From Lachnospiraceae bacterium (lineage in GTDB: Bacteria; Bacillota; Clostridia; Lachnospirales; Lachnospiraceae): a DNA stretch of 32,075 nucleotides. The notes beneath the pieces were generated by a model. That model was not told the origin of the DNA. It made no database searches and was given only the letters and a program-made list of their open reading frames with translations. The position numbers were made by a program, and so were the translations under genes. Positions 22,967 to 30,534 of the stretch are shown here, piece after piece (position 1 is the first letter of the stretch; the number at the start of each line of letters is the position of its first letter). The DNA is taken from assembly GCA_900767585.1 (NCBI GenBank), contig CAAFZP010000033.1, positions 1-32,075 of the forward strand, in the 5' to 3' direction.

Positions 22967-24157
22967 TTAGTACTTCTGTTTATCCGGAATCCGGTTATGA
23001 ATCTCTTTAAATTCATCAAAATGCTGAATAAACAATCTCACAACGGCCGGATCAAAACTTTTTCCGGAAAGTCTGATAATCTCATCAAACGTATCCTCCA
23101 AAGACCAGCCCTTCTTATAATACCGGTCGGAAGTCAATGCATCGAACACATCACAGACTGCCATCAGGCGGCTGATGTAAGCAATCTCTTCGCCTTTCAT
23201 GCCAAGATATCCGGTGCCATCCCAGCGCTCATGATGCTCCTTTGCAAGCACGCAGGCAAGATGCATCAATTCACCCGGACATTTTTCAAGCAATGCTTCT
23301 CCATAGAGGACATGATTCTTCATAATCTGATATTCCTCATCTGTCAGTTTATCCGGTTTATCGAGGATTTCCTCACTGATCATCAATTTTCCAATATCAT
23401 GCATCATGGATGCGGTCGAAACCATCTCCACATATTCATCATCAAATCCGGACGCTTTCGCAAGCACACGCATATAGGCAGCCACACGCTTGATGTGCTC
23501 ACCTGTAAACTTCGACTTGCTCTCGCTGATCTCTGCAAATGAGAATATAAGTCCTGTCTGGTTATCCTGCATCGTAACAGCCATATTGATTGCGGAGTTG
23601 ATCATCATGGAATTTCTTTGTACGATGAAATAAGCGGCAACCGAAAGGCCAAACACAACGACAATCTGAGGTACAACATAAGAAATCATAACATCCTCAA
23701 ATGATTCACACGGAAATCCGATAAAAATATCCGAAAACTGAAATGCCAGATAATTCGATACCACAATCCCACAGGACATCAGAAGCGATGCAAACAAAAC
23801 AAGTGTCTGGTTATAATACAAAGATGCCAGCAGAATCGGGAAAAGCATAACCGGATAGGCATATGTAGAAAGAAGTGTCAGCATCAAAGTAGCAATCAGG
23901 CAGACACAGATAATAACGATATGTTTTGTTACCGGTGCATGGTCAAATTTTAAAATATTGATGACCAGTGTTGGAATCAAAGCAATAAAGATTGCAGAAG
24001 CAAAGAAAACAATCAGCACAGAAGGATCAATCTCCGTGCCGAAATAACAATTGCCAAATGCAAGCGCAAGAATAGCCACGATCACGCGCATGCATTTTGC
24101 AGAAATCTGATTTACTTTACTATAATTATCCTGAATCAGTTTTTCTTTATTGTTCAA
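22967..24157 (-). CDS. Membrane HD-GYP-type phosphohydrolase with altered GYP motif
   Basis: A 396-residue protein with about six hydrophobic segments in residues 22-180, then an HD-GYP domain: GEHIKRV (219-225), MHDIGK with His253-Asp254, KNHV near 280, EHHERWDGTGY (307-317) and DVFDALTSDRYY. HD-GYP proteins normally hydrolyse cyclic di-GMP. Here the GYP proline is missing: GYxxG has one residue fewer and reads GYLGMKGEE, so activity or specificity may differ. The metal-binding residues appear intact. The start is TTG 24157, two bases after the rsfS stop with GGGAGAG upstream, so it is coupled to rsfS. The membrane part should sense an unknown signal. Confidence 0.88.
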   Translation of the reverse strand: MNNKEKLIQDNYSKVNQISAKCMRVIVAILALAFGNCYFGTEIDPSVLIVFFASAIFIALIPTLVINILKFDHAPVTKHIVIICVCLIATLMLTLLSTYAYPVMLFPILLASLYYNQTLVLFASLLMSCGIVVSNYLAFQFSDIFIGFPCESFEDVMISYVVPQIVVVFGLSVAAYFIVQRNSMMINSAINMAVTMQDNQTGLIFSFAEISESKSKFTGEHIKRVAAYMRVLAKASGFDDEYVEMVSTASMMHDIGKLMISEEILDKPDKLTDEEYQIMKNHVLYGEALLEKCPGELMHLACVLAKEHHERWDGTGYLGMKGEEIAYISRLMAVCDVFDALTSDRYYKKGWSLEDTFDEIIRLSGKSFDPAVVRLFIQHFDEFKEIHNRIPDKQKY

Positions 24158-24158
24158 A

Positions 24159-24506
24159 TCAATACTCTCCCGGTTGTAAAAGAGCTCCGTCTCTCCAGAT
24201 ATGATCTAAATCATAGAAGGCTCTTTCTTTTTCTGAAAATACATGTATAATTATATCATAATAATCCAGTAAAATCCATCCTCCATTTGCATATCCTTCA
24301 CGATTTTTCAAACTCTCTCCATTTTTTGCCATAGCATGTTCCACATTGTCACACATTGCCTGCACCTGGTTACGGTTGGAACCATCTGCAATCACTATAT
24401 AATCAGCCATGGAAGAGATTTCTGAAATCCGGATCACGCGGATATCATGTGCGATTTTCCCTTCTAATGCTTCCACTATGATTCGTAATTTCTCATTTTG
24501 ATTCAT
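24159..24506 (-). CDS. rsfS: Ribosome silencing factor RsfS
   Basis: A 115-residue Iojap-family protein that binds L14 on the 50S subunit and blocks subunit joining in starvation. It has the family segments IRVIRISEISSMADYIVIADGSNRNQVQAM, the GWILLDYYDIIIHVF block and a final YDLDHIWRDG. I chose ATG 24506, which follows AAGGAGA by five bases and lies just after the yqeK stop; the longer frame starting at 24551 runs into yqeK. It is followed without a gap by the HD-GYP gene. Confidence 0.93.
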   Translation of the reverse strand: MNQNEKLRIIVEALEGKIAHDIRVIRISEISSMADYIVIADGSNRNQVQAMCDNVEHAMAKNGESLKNREGYANGGWILLDYYDIIIHVFSEKERAFYDLDHIWRDGALLQPGEY

Positions 24507-24516
24507 CTGCTTCTCC

Positions 24517-25095
24517 TTACATTTCCGCTTTATGTACAACATAAAAATCATATGTTTTCTGTGTCATAAAATCCATTTCATACGTCGTTTTGTTCAGATA
24601 ATCCAAAGTGTTTTTTAAGATATGGATGACACAGGTATCCAAATCCGTAAATGCTTCTTTGCGAATTTCTTCCATCTCCGGGAGCATCTTTCGGTTTGGC
24701 TCAATATAATCTGCCACAAATATGATTTTATCAAGCAATGTCATGTTGGGACGTCCGGTTGTATGATATGCGATTGCATCCAGGATCACCTGATCATAAA
24801 CATCGTATTTGTATCTGGCATAATATGCACCCAGTTTTGCATGCAGCATATCCGGATTTTTTTCTTCATATTTGCTGACCGGAAGTCCATGTTTTCTCGC
24901 TTTTTCCAGTTTTGTCTTCGCCGGAAGTCCCTTTGCGCAATCGTGCAGAAGTCCGGCCACACGTGCCTTTTCGACATCAGCACCATGAACCATCGCCAGA
25001 CACGCAGCTGTATATTCTACTCCAAATGAGTGTGTAAGCCTTGTTGCGCTGATTTTTCCTTTCAGACGTGTTATCATCTTATCTCTTGTCATCAT
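24517..25095 (-). CDS. yqeK: YqeK HD hydrolase (symmetrical diadenosine tetraphosphatase family)
   Basis: The 192-residue HD protein has TRLTHSFGVEYTAACLA, GLLHDCAKG with the HD pair near residues 50-51, DAIAYHTTGRPNMTLLDKIIFVADYIEPNR, and a helical C terminus, all typical of YqeK. Family enzymes cleave Ap4A to two ADP and usually sit between nadD and rsfS, as here. GGGAGAAACT precedes the tandem ATG codons at 25095. It lies 18 bases after nadD. Confidence 0.92.
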   Translation of the reverse strand: MMTRDKMITRLKGKISATRLTHSFGVEYTAACLAMVHGADVEKARVAGLLHDCAKGLPAKTKLEKARKHGLPVSKYEEKNPDMLHAKLGAYYARYKYDVYDQVILDAIAYHTTGRPNMTLLDKIIFVADYIEPNRKMLPEMEEIRKEAFTDLDTCVIHILKNTLDYLNKTTYEMDFMTQKTYDFYVVHKAEM

Positions 25096-25113
25096 TGTAG
25101 TTTCTCCCAGTTT

Positions 25114-25752
25114 TTACCTGTACAGGTTTTGTTGTTCTATATATTTTAACACTTCATCCGGCACCATTCCGGTAACCGTAAGATGATTTGCCAGTCTTTC
25201 CCTGATTTCGCTTGACGATACCTGTACCTTGGGCATCTCCACATATGCGATAGAAAATGCAGGATGTTTTGTACAAAAATCATGGATATAAGTCTCTATT
25301 TTTTCTTGTTCCTCATCTCTTGCTACGACAAGGATTTCGCACAGATCCGCAAGCTTTTCAAATTCATGCCAGCCGGATAACTGAAACAGAGAATCGTCTC
25401 CAATCACAAATACAATTTGCAGTCCCGGATTGCTTTTTTTTATCTGTGTAAGCGTATCTACCGTATATGTATAGCCATCCCGTTTTAACTCCATGTCACT
25501 TACGGACACTTTCGGCAGGTGTTTTGCTGCAAGTTCAAGCATATGGAGTCTTTTTTCTCCATCTGCAACTGCATTTTCATCCTTATATGCCGGAATGTGA
25601 TTTGGCATCAGCACAACCTGTTCCAATGCCGGATTCCACTTTAAAACAGCTTTTGCCATCGCGATATGACCCACATGCACAGGATTGAATGTCCCGCCAA
25701 GCAGCGCGATTCTATGGAATTGTCCAAATGGGTCTGACTGGTTATATCGCAT
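25114..25752 (-). CDS. nadD: Nicotinate-nucleotide adenylyltransferase
   Basis: The 212-residue nucleotidyltransferase makes deamido-NAD from nicotinate mononucleotide and ATP. GGTFNPVHVGHIAMA (residues 19-33) carries the HxGH ATP-binding motif, and SSSEIRERLANH near the C terminus is the second signature. About 15 residues precede the motif, slightly more than usual, but ATG 25752 has AAAAGGTG upstream. It lies between yhbY and yqeK in the conserved obg-yhbY-nadD-yqeK-rsfS cluster. Confidence 0.95.
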   Translation of the reverse strand: MRYNQSDPFGQFHRIALLGGTFNPVHVGHIAMAKAVLKWNPALEQVVLMPNHIPAYKDENAVADGEKRLHMLELAAKHLPKVSVSDMELKRDGYTYTVDTLTQIKKSNPGLQIVFVIGDDSLFQLSGWHEFEKLADLCEILVVARDEEQEKIETYIHDFCTKHPAFSIAYVEMPKVQVSSSEIRERLANHLTVTGMVPDEVLKYIEQQNLYR

Positions 25753-25763
25753 AGTTTCACCTT

Positions 25764-26054
25764 TTATTCCGGAAGAATGATTTTGGGATCTTTTTTTCGT
25801 TTCCGATACAAGACGATTTTCTTGCCGATCACCTGGACAACCTGGCTGTGTGTACGCTCTGCCATCACTGCCGCAATCTCCTTCGGATCATCGAGACAGT
25901 TCTTCAACACACCGATTTTTACCAGTTCCCGCTTTTCTAACGCTTCACTGACTGCAGTGCAGACTTCCGGTGTCAGACTGGACTTTCCAATATTCATAAT
26001 TGTCTCTGCGTTCATTGCAAGACTCTTTAAATAAGCTCTCTGCTTACTTGTCAT
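25764..26054 (-). CDS. yhbY: YhbY family ribosome assembly RNA-binding protein
   Basis: A 96-residue single CRM domain protein. It reads LTSKQRAYLK-like at the start, then LKSLAMNAETIMNIGKSSLTPEV and ELVKIGVLKNC, and has the C-terminal basic RKRKKDPKI tail. CRM proteins bind pre-50S rRNA. Its position directly after obgE, another 50S assembly factor, supports the role. AGAGG lies before ATG 26054. It starts 37 bases after obgE and ends 11 bases before nadD. Confidence 0.92.
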   Translation of the reverse strand: MTSKQRAYLKSLAMNAETIMNIGKSSLTPEVCTAVSEALEKRELVKIGVLKNCLDDPKEIAAVMAERTHSQVVQVIGKKIVLYRKRKKDPKIILPE

Positions 26055-26091
26055 ATTTCATACCTCTTTCCTTTGAAATAAACTACGATTT

Positions 26092-27384
26092 CTAGCGGTA
26101 ATAATCAAACTCCAGCCCATACAACCGGACTGTATCACCCTCTTCGATGCCAAGATCTTCGAGCATTTGTAAGATTCCATTGTCTTTTAAGAAGCGCTGG
26201 AAGAACGCAAAGCCCTTCTCGGACTCCAGATTCGTATAGCCAAGCATCTTCTCGATCCGAGGGCCTTCCACAAGGAAGACGTGTTCTTCTTCCTCAGACT
26301 TTGTCACCTCAAACGGAAGTTCCGGATCATCCATGAACTCCACATCCATCTCCGGTGCAAATTCGATTACTTCGTCCGGTGCTTCCTTCACTAATTTATT
26401 TACATACCAAAGCAGCTCTTCGACACCTTTGCCGGATACCGCTGATATCGGGAATACTTTGATTCCTTTTGGTTCATATTCATCCTTTAATAACTGGATT
26501 ACGGTCTCATAATCCTCTCCATAAAGTGCATCACACTTATTTGCGGCAATTACCATCGGGCGGCTTGCCAGTTCTTCATTGTACTGACGCAATTCTTTGT
26601 TGATTGCCTCGATATCGACGATCGGATCTCTGCCCTCCGTCGATGCCGCATCGACAATGTGAATCAGCACCTTTGTACGCTCGATGTGACGTAAGAATTC
26701 GATTCCCAGTCCAACGCCTTCCGATGCGCCTTCGATAATACCCGGAATATCCGCGATTACAAATCCCTGCTTTTCTCCAAGATCGACCACTCCAAGGTTC
26801 GGATTGAGTGTTGTGAAATGATAGTTTGCGATCTTCGGTTTTGCATTTGTCACACGGGACAGGAATGTGGATTTACCAACATTCGGGAATCCAACTAATC
26901 CAACATCTGCGATCATCTTAAGCTCTAAGGTTACCCAGAGCTCTTTCGCCGGTTTTCCCGGCTGTGCATACTTTGGTGCCTGCATGACCGATGTCACATA
27001 CTGACGGTTTCCTTTGCCGCCTCTGCCGCCTTTTAGCAGCGTCACAGGCTCTGTCTTGTTCGACATATCCAGAATTACTTTTCCAGTTTCTGCATCCTTT
27101 ACGACGGTACCTGCCGGAACCTTCAGGATAATATCCTTTCCGTTAGCACCATGGCAGTTTCTTTTTCCGCCTTCTTCTCCATCCTGTGCCACATATTTAC
27201 GCACATGACGGAAATCCGTAAGCGTATTTAATCCGGGATCTACCACGAAGATAACATCGCCGCCATCGCCGCCGTCGCCGCCGTCCGGACCGCCATCCGG
27301 CACATATAATTCCCGGCGAAATGACACATGTCCGTCGCCGCCTTTTCCTGATCTTATAAATATTTTCGCTCTATCTGCAAACAT
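26092..27384 (-). CDS. obgE: GTPase Obg
   Basis: The 430-residue GTPase functions in 50S assembly and stress signalling. It has the glycine-rich Obg fold (residues 1-158, with the PDGGPDGGDGGDGG run near 29-42), the G domain with GFPNVGKS at 165-172, DIPGIIEGASEG and NKCD, and a C-terminal OCT domain (about 345-425), the Firmicutes-type architecture. GGGAGGG lies before ATG 27384. A terminator (27435-27460) separates it from rpmA, so its expression depends on read-through or an unseen promoter. Confidence 0.97.
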   Translation of the reverse strand: MFADRAKIFIRSGKGGDGHVSFRRELYVPDGGPDGGDGGDGGDVIFVVDPGLNTLTDFRHVRKYVAQDGEEGGKRNCHGANGKDIILKVPAGTVVKDAETGKVILDMSNKTEPVTLLKGGRGGKGNRQYVTSVMQAPKYAQPGKPAKELWVTLELKMIADVGLVGFPNVGKSTFLSRVTNAKPKIANYHFTTLNPNLGVVDLGEKQGFVIADIPGIIEGASEGVGLGIEFLRHIERTKVLIHIVDAASTEGRDPIVDIEAINKELRQYNEELASRPMVIAANKCDALYGEDYETVIQLLKDEYEPKGIKVFPISAVSGKGVEELLWYVNKLVKEAPDEVIEFAPEMDVEFMDDPELPFEVTKSEEEEHVFLVEGPRIEKMLGYTNLESEKGFAFFQRFLKDNGILQMLEDLGIEEGDTVRLYGLEFDYYR

Positions 27385-27434
27385 GGGACGCCCTCCCTCA
27401 TAAATACGATTACCAAATTAACTCATAAATCCAG

Positions 27435-27460
27435 AAAAAGCCGGGATATAACTCCCGGCT
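27435..27460 (-). terminator. Rho-independent terminator after rpmA
   Basis: AGCCGGGA (27439-27446) and TCCCGGCT (27453-27460) make an 8-bp GC-rich stem with a 6-base loop, followed on the minus strand by five T. It lies between rpmA and obgE and should lower obgE transcription relative to the ribosomal genes. Confidence 0.88.
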
Positions 27461-27474
27461 CTTCTAGTGCTTTC

Positions 27475-27765
27475 TTACTCAGCTGACTCAACAGGGTATA
27501 CAGAAGCCTGCTTCTTATCTCTACCCTTTCTCTCGAAACGTAAAACACCATCTACAAGTGCAAATAATGTGTCGTCTCCGCCGATACCAACGTTTACACC
27601 AGGATGAATCTTAGTTCCACGCTGTCTGAATAAAATATTACCAGCCTTTACAAACTGTCCGTCTGCTCTCTTGGCGCCAAGTCTCTTAGACTCTGAATCT
27701 CTACCGTTCTTAGTAGAACCAACACCCTTCTTATGAGCAAAGAACTGTAAATCCATTCTTAACAT
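27475..27765 (-). CDS. rpmA: 50S ribosomal protein L27, with cleavable N-terminal leader
   Basis: A 96-residue L27. The N terminus MLRMDLQFF precedes AHKKGVGSTKNGRDS, matching the Firmicutes pattern in which the leader is removed after the second Phe so that the mature tail, which reaches the peptidyl-transferase centre, begins AHKKG. The removing protease Prp is encoded directly upstream. The body (LGAKRADGQFVKAGNILFRQRGTKIHPG) is standard L27. It ends before a terminator and is five bases after prp. Confidence 0.97.
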   Translation of the reverse strand: MLRMDLQFFAHKKGVGSTKNGRDSESKRLGAKRADGQFVKAGNILFRQRGTKIHPGVNVGIGGDDTLFALVDGVLRFERKGRDKKQASVYPVESAE

Positions 27766-27770
27766 AGTCG

Positions 27771-28097
27771 TTACACCTCCTTGTAGTGTACTTGCAAATA
27801 CTTCTTTCCGTATTCCTTCTCGATATTGGAAAGTCCCATATCCAAGGCACGGATCAATAATTGTCCTTGTTCATCGCTGCTCGATGAAAATTTGAATTTT
27901 ATGCTTCCGGAAGAATCCTGCTCGCATGCACACACATTCTCTGTGAGTGCATCCACAGCATTCACTGTATTGATGACAATCGCTGATACCGAAGCACAGA
28001 TAATATCTCTGCCTGCGTTCTCATAACCTGCATGTCCGCTTACTGAAAATCCACGGTAGGTTTTGTCCGGATACATATAAAACACTGCCTGTATCAT
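27771..28097 (-). CDS. prp: Ribosomal-processing cysteine protease Prp
   Basis: The 108-residue protease (YsxB family) removes the L27 leader. The catalytic pair is His22 in GHAGYENAGRDIICA and Cys34 in the same segment, the same numbering as in the characterised S. aureus enzyme (from memory). The gene sits between rplU and rpmA, the invariant position in Firmicutes with extended L27. It starts eight bases after rplU and ends five before rpmA, so the three genes share one transcript. Confidence 0.94.
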   Translation of the reverse strand: MIQAVFYMYPDKTYRGFSVSGHAGYENAGRDIICASVSAIVINTVNAVDALTENVCACEQDSSGSIKFKFSSSSDEQGQLLIRALDMGLSNIEKEYGKKYLQVHYKEV

Positions 28098-28105
28098 AGT
28101 CTTAA

Positions 28106-28411
28106 TTAAGCATTGATTGCTTCAATCTTAACCTGAGTAAATGGCTGTCTGTGACCCTGCTTTTTGTGATAGCCGGTCTTTCTCTTGTACTTGTAAACAA
28201 CAACCTTCTTACCCTTACCTTCGCCAAGAACAGTTGCCTTTACAGAAGCGCTCTTGCAAGCATCTCCACAAAGCACATCTTTGTCAGTATTCACTGCAAC
28301 TACGTCGAATGATACCTCTGAGCCTTCCTCAGCATTAAGCTTCTCAACCTTAATGATATCTCCTTCAGCTACCTTGTACTGCTTTCCGCCTGTTGCTATA
28401 ATTGCGTACAT
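28106..28411 (-). CDS. rplU: 50S ribosomal protein L21
   Basis: A 101-residue L21 starting MYAIIATGGKQYKVAEGDII, with the C-terminal YKYKRKTGYHKKQGHRQ rRNA-binding segment. The frame is open farther upstream, but ATG 28411 has AGGAGG seven bases before it and gives the usual length, whereas the extra upstream codons coincide with a structured leader. It heads rplU-prp-rpmA, controlled by the promoter at 28496-28524. Confidence 0.97.
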   Translation of the reverse strand: MYAIIATGGKQYKVAEGDIIKVEKLNAEEGSEVSFDVVAVNTDKDVLCGDACKSASVKATVLGEGKGKKVVVYKYKRKTGYHKKQGHRQPFTQVKIEAINA

Positions 28412-28489
28412 ATGGTTTCCTCCTATTATCATTACTCGCCAGTTTCGGTGCTGCATGATTGCAGACTTGTACCCCACTGTGCGGCACAC
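28412..28489 (-). ncRNA. Probable L21 leader (autoregulatory 5' UTR)
   Basis: The predicted 78-base leader folds into an inner hairpin, CTGCA-4-TGCAG (28451-28464), inside a longer helix pairing CGC(A)CAGT (28476-28483) with ACTGGCG (28437-28443) with one bulge, just before the AGGAGG. Many Firmicutes rplU genes carry an L21 leader thought to bind L21; matching to that specific RNA family is inferred. Confidence 0.6.
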
Positions 28490-28495
28490 TCGTAT

Positions 28496-28546
28496 ATATT
28501 AGCATCTGATTGTATGCTTGTCAACACAAAATATATAATATTTTGT
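28496..28546 (-). promoter_or_regulatory. rplU promoter with AT-rich upstream element
   Basis: A perfect TTGACA (28519-28524), a 17-base spacer ending TGC and TAATAT (28496-28501), an extended -10. Directly upstream, the A/T stretch contains ACAAAATAT / ATATTTTGT (28526-28546), a 9-bp inverted repeat that may act as an UP element. Confidence 0.8.
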
Positions 28547-28562
28547 AATTTTTTATGTTAAC

Positions 28563-29741
28563 CTATTTGATTTCTGAAAATACCTCATGCAATGCACGTT
28601 TTCCTTTTTGTCTTGTCAGCTCGACAAGTCCAAGCTTCGTCATATCCACCACGGTTGTCCTGACCGGATCGGTGCGTACATATTCTGCCAGATTCTTCAT
28701 AAGCCCATGATTATGACTTTCTTCCTTCATGTTGATGAAATCAATCATCACAATTCCGGAAATATTTCGCAGCCGGAGCTGCCTTGCAATCTCCTTTGCA
28801 GCTTCAATGTTGATCTTCAGGAACTGCTCTTCCGCATTTTTCCCTTTGATCGACTTGCCGCTGTTGACATCGATCACCGTCATCGCTTCCGTCGGTTCGA
28901 TCACCAGATATGCCCCGGACTTTAAGTATACGCGCTTCGAAAGCGTCTTCTCAAGCAGACTCACAAGCGAATACCGAAGCGTAAGTGTATATTCGTCCGT
29001 ATAGAGTGGGATCTCCGGGATTGCTTCCGTCGCCTCTGGAATATCGGTCACGATCTCCACATCCTGTAACGCATGCATCCGACGGATATCCTTGATATAT
29101 TCAACCTCTGCGTGATACAAACAGGTATATTGTGTTGCATAGTCTGCTTTTTTCATAATCGAATAAAGCTGCCGCGCCTGTGTTTTAATCTCCTGTTCGA
29201 TGACTGCATCTTCTGCCTGTTCTGCCTGCGTCCGGATAATCCCGCCGATATCAAGCTTTTTGATTCGTTCGGTCTCTGCCGCATTCCCTTCTGCCAAATA
29301 GAGCTGCGCATCTTTTTCTGCGAAAAGCAGATTCTGCATCAAAGTCTTTAATTCTTTTTTTCTGGTGCTGTCTGTAATCTTGGAAGAAACTCCAACCGGT
29401 GCAAAAAGGGTTGTTACCGCATAATCTCCCTGCAGCGAGATATCGGTTGTCACCGCATAGCGTTTCGTCTTGATCTTATCACGTACAACCTGCACGGTCA
29501 CCAGATCGCCGGTCTTTAACTTTTCTCCGTGATAATCATCCATCGACAGATAACAACTCTCGCCCTTTTTGATATCCACGAACGCTGCATTGATGTTCGG
29601 TGACAGATTCGAGACTCTTGCCCGATAGACATTTCCAAGGATACTGCTATCCTCATAACACCGGATTTCCATGGCTTTTCCATCCTCAAACAGGATACCA
29701 AGCTTTTCGTTATTCCATTCTGTAAATACAAACTGCTTCAT
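28563..29741 (-). CDS. rng: Ribonuclease E/G family protein, short form
   Basis: A 392-residue RNase G-like endoribonuclease. An S1 domain (ILGNVYRARVSNLSPNINAAFVDI, about residues 34-100) is followed by GGIIRT, whose Arg170-Thr171 are the likely 5'-monophosphate sensor, and the DNase-I-like catalytic domain with Asp291 and Asn293 (VIDVNSGK) and Asp334 (MIDFINM), equivalent to E. coli RNase E Asp303, Asn305 and Asp346. The second Asp of DFIDM is Asn337. The protein ends at LTRQKGKRALHEVF, without the CPxC zinc-link and small domain, so oligomer assembly may differ. It precedes rplU, a common clostridial order. Confidence 0.9.
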   Translation of the reverse strand: MKQFVFTEWNNEKLGILFEDGKAMEIRCYEDSSILGNVYRARVSNLSPNINAAFVDIKKGESCYLSMDDYHGEKLKTGDLVTVQVVRDKIKTKRYAVTTDISLQGDYAVTTLFAPVGVSSKITDSTRKKELKTLMQNLLFAEKDAQLYLAEGNAAETERIKKLDIGGIIRTQAEQAEDAVIEQEIKTQARQLYSIMKKADYATQYTCLYHAEVEYIKDIRRMHALQDVEIVTDIPEATEAIPEIPLYTDEYTLTLRYSLVSLLEKTLSKRVYLKSGAYLVIEPTEAMTVIDVNSGKSIKGKNAEEQFLKINIEAAKEIARQLRLRNISGIVMIDFINMKEESHNHGLMKNLAEYVRTDPVRTTVVDMTKLGLVELTRQKGKRALHEVFSEIK

Positions 29742-29774
29742 ACTCTCTTATCTGCTTCCCACATCATATGTCAC

Positions 29775-29813
29775 CACGCGTCAGCGTGATGACCTGCGCA
29801 CGCATCAGCGTGC
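29775..29813. repeat. Two tandem CACGC-GCGTG palindromes
   Basis: CACGC-GTCA-GCGTG (29775-29788) and GCACGC-ATCA-GCGTGC (29798-29813) are two near-identical hairpins about 24 bases apart, in the 97-base gap between the DUF2344 gene and rng. They are GC-rich compared with the rest of the gap and have no T-run, so they are not classic terminators. They may be a short interspersed palindromic repeat. Confidence 0.75.
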
Positions 29814-29838
29814 TTCATTATATCCTGCGGTACATCCA

Positions 29839-30534
29839 TTAAAATCTTGTTCCACTTGCGGAAAGTGGCTGTAACTCCTCTTTCTCACCCATATAAGTCT
29901 CCAGACGGTGAATCCGGTAATCATACCGGTTAAATGGTACTCCTGCCGACTCACACATCGCCTCCACGACAAGCTCCGGCTTTAAGTTATCCTTGCTTCC
30001 GGACGCAAGCAGCATATAGATGCCATCCTTATATTCCCTGACTTCATAGATCAGCGGACGGATATCCGTCAGTTCCTCTTTGGACTTCGTCTTCTTGACG
30101 ATTTCGACCTTGTCTTTTTTTGCAAATGCAGGCAGTGCCTGTAAAAGCTCCGGCATCGTATCGTTTTCGCATTCTTCGTTTTTGTAGATATAATAGTCAG
30201 ACGCGGTCACGATTGCCATCGACGGCTTCGCGTCATCCGGAAGCTCGATGATATCCAACACCTGAATCTCCGGCGGCATCGTCGCATTCAGACGTGCCAT
30301 CATATCCTCCGTCGTTGTCACACTCTCAAACTCTCCATCGAAATATTCACCCTCCGATGTCATGCCGAGTGGCATCGGTGCCGCAAAAGAAATCATCTGG
30401 TGCGGAGAAAATCCTTTGGAATATGAGACATCCAGCTTCGCCCGCCGGATTGCCTTCTGGAAAAACCGCATAATATCGAGATGTCCGATAAACCGGAGGC
30501 TTCCAAGCTTCGTGTATTTAATTCTTAGCTTCAA
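29839..30534 (-). CDS. TIGR03936/DUF2344 radical-SAM-associated protein
   Basis: A 231-residue protein with LRIKYTKLGSLRFIGHLDIMRFFQKAIRRA at the start and YSKGFSPHQMISFAAPMPLGMTSEGEYFD, the characteristic opening of the family always paired with a B12-binding radical SAM gene, as here. Its function is unknown, though its constant place before RNase G and L21 suggests tRNA or ribosome modification (inference). I chose TTG 30534: AGGAGG at 30543-30548 lies eight bases upstream and the protein then starts MKLRIKY. ATG 30552 would overlap that site. It overlaps the radical SAM gene by 17 bases. Confidence 0.88.
   Translation of the reverse strand: MKLRIKYTKLGSLRFIGHLDIMRFFQKAIRRAKLDVSYSKGFSPHQMISFAAPMPLGMTSEGEYFDGEFESVTTTEDMMARLNATMPPEIQVLDIIELPDDAKPSMAIVTASDYYIYKNEECENDTMPELLQALPAFAKKDKVEIVKKTKSKEELTDIRPLIYEVREYKDGIYMLLASGSKDNLKPELVVEAMCESAGVPFNRYDYRIHRLETYMGEKEELQPLSASGTRF

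Noticed and set aside
28526..28546. Inverted repeat followed by T-run as a plus-strand terminator
   Set aside because: No plus-strand gene ends here, and the stem is entirely A/T-rich except one base pair; it fits better as an AT-rich element upstream of the rplU promoter.
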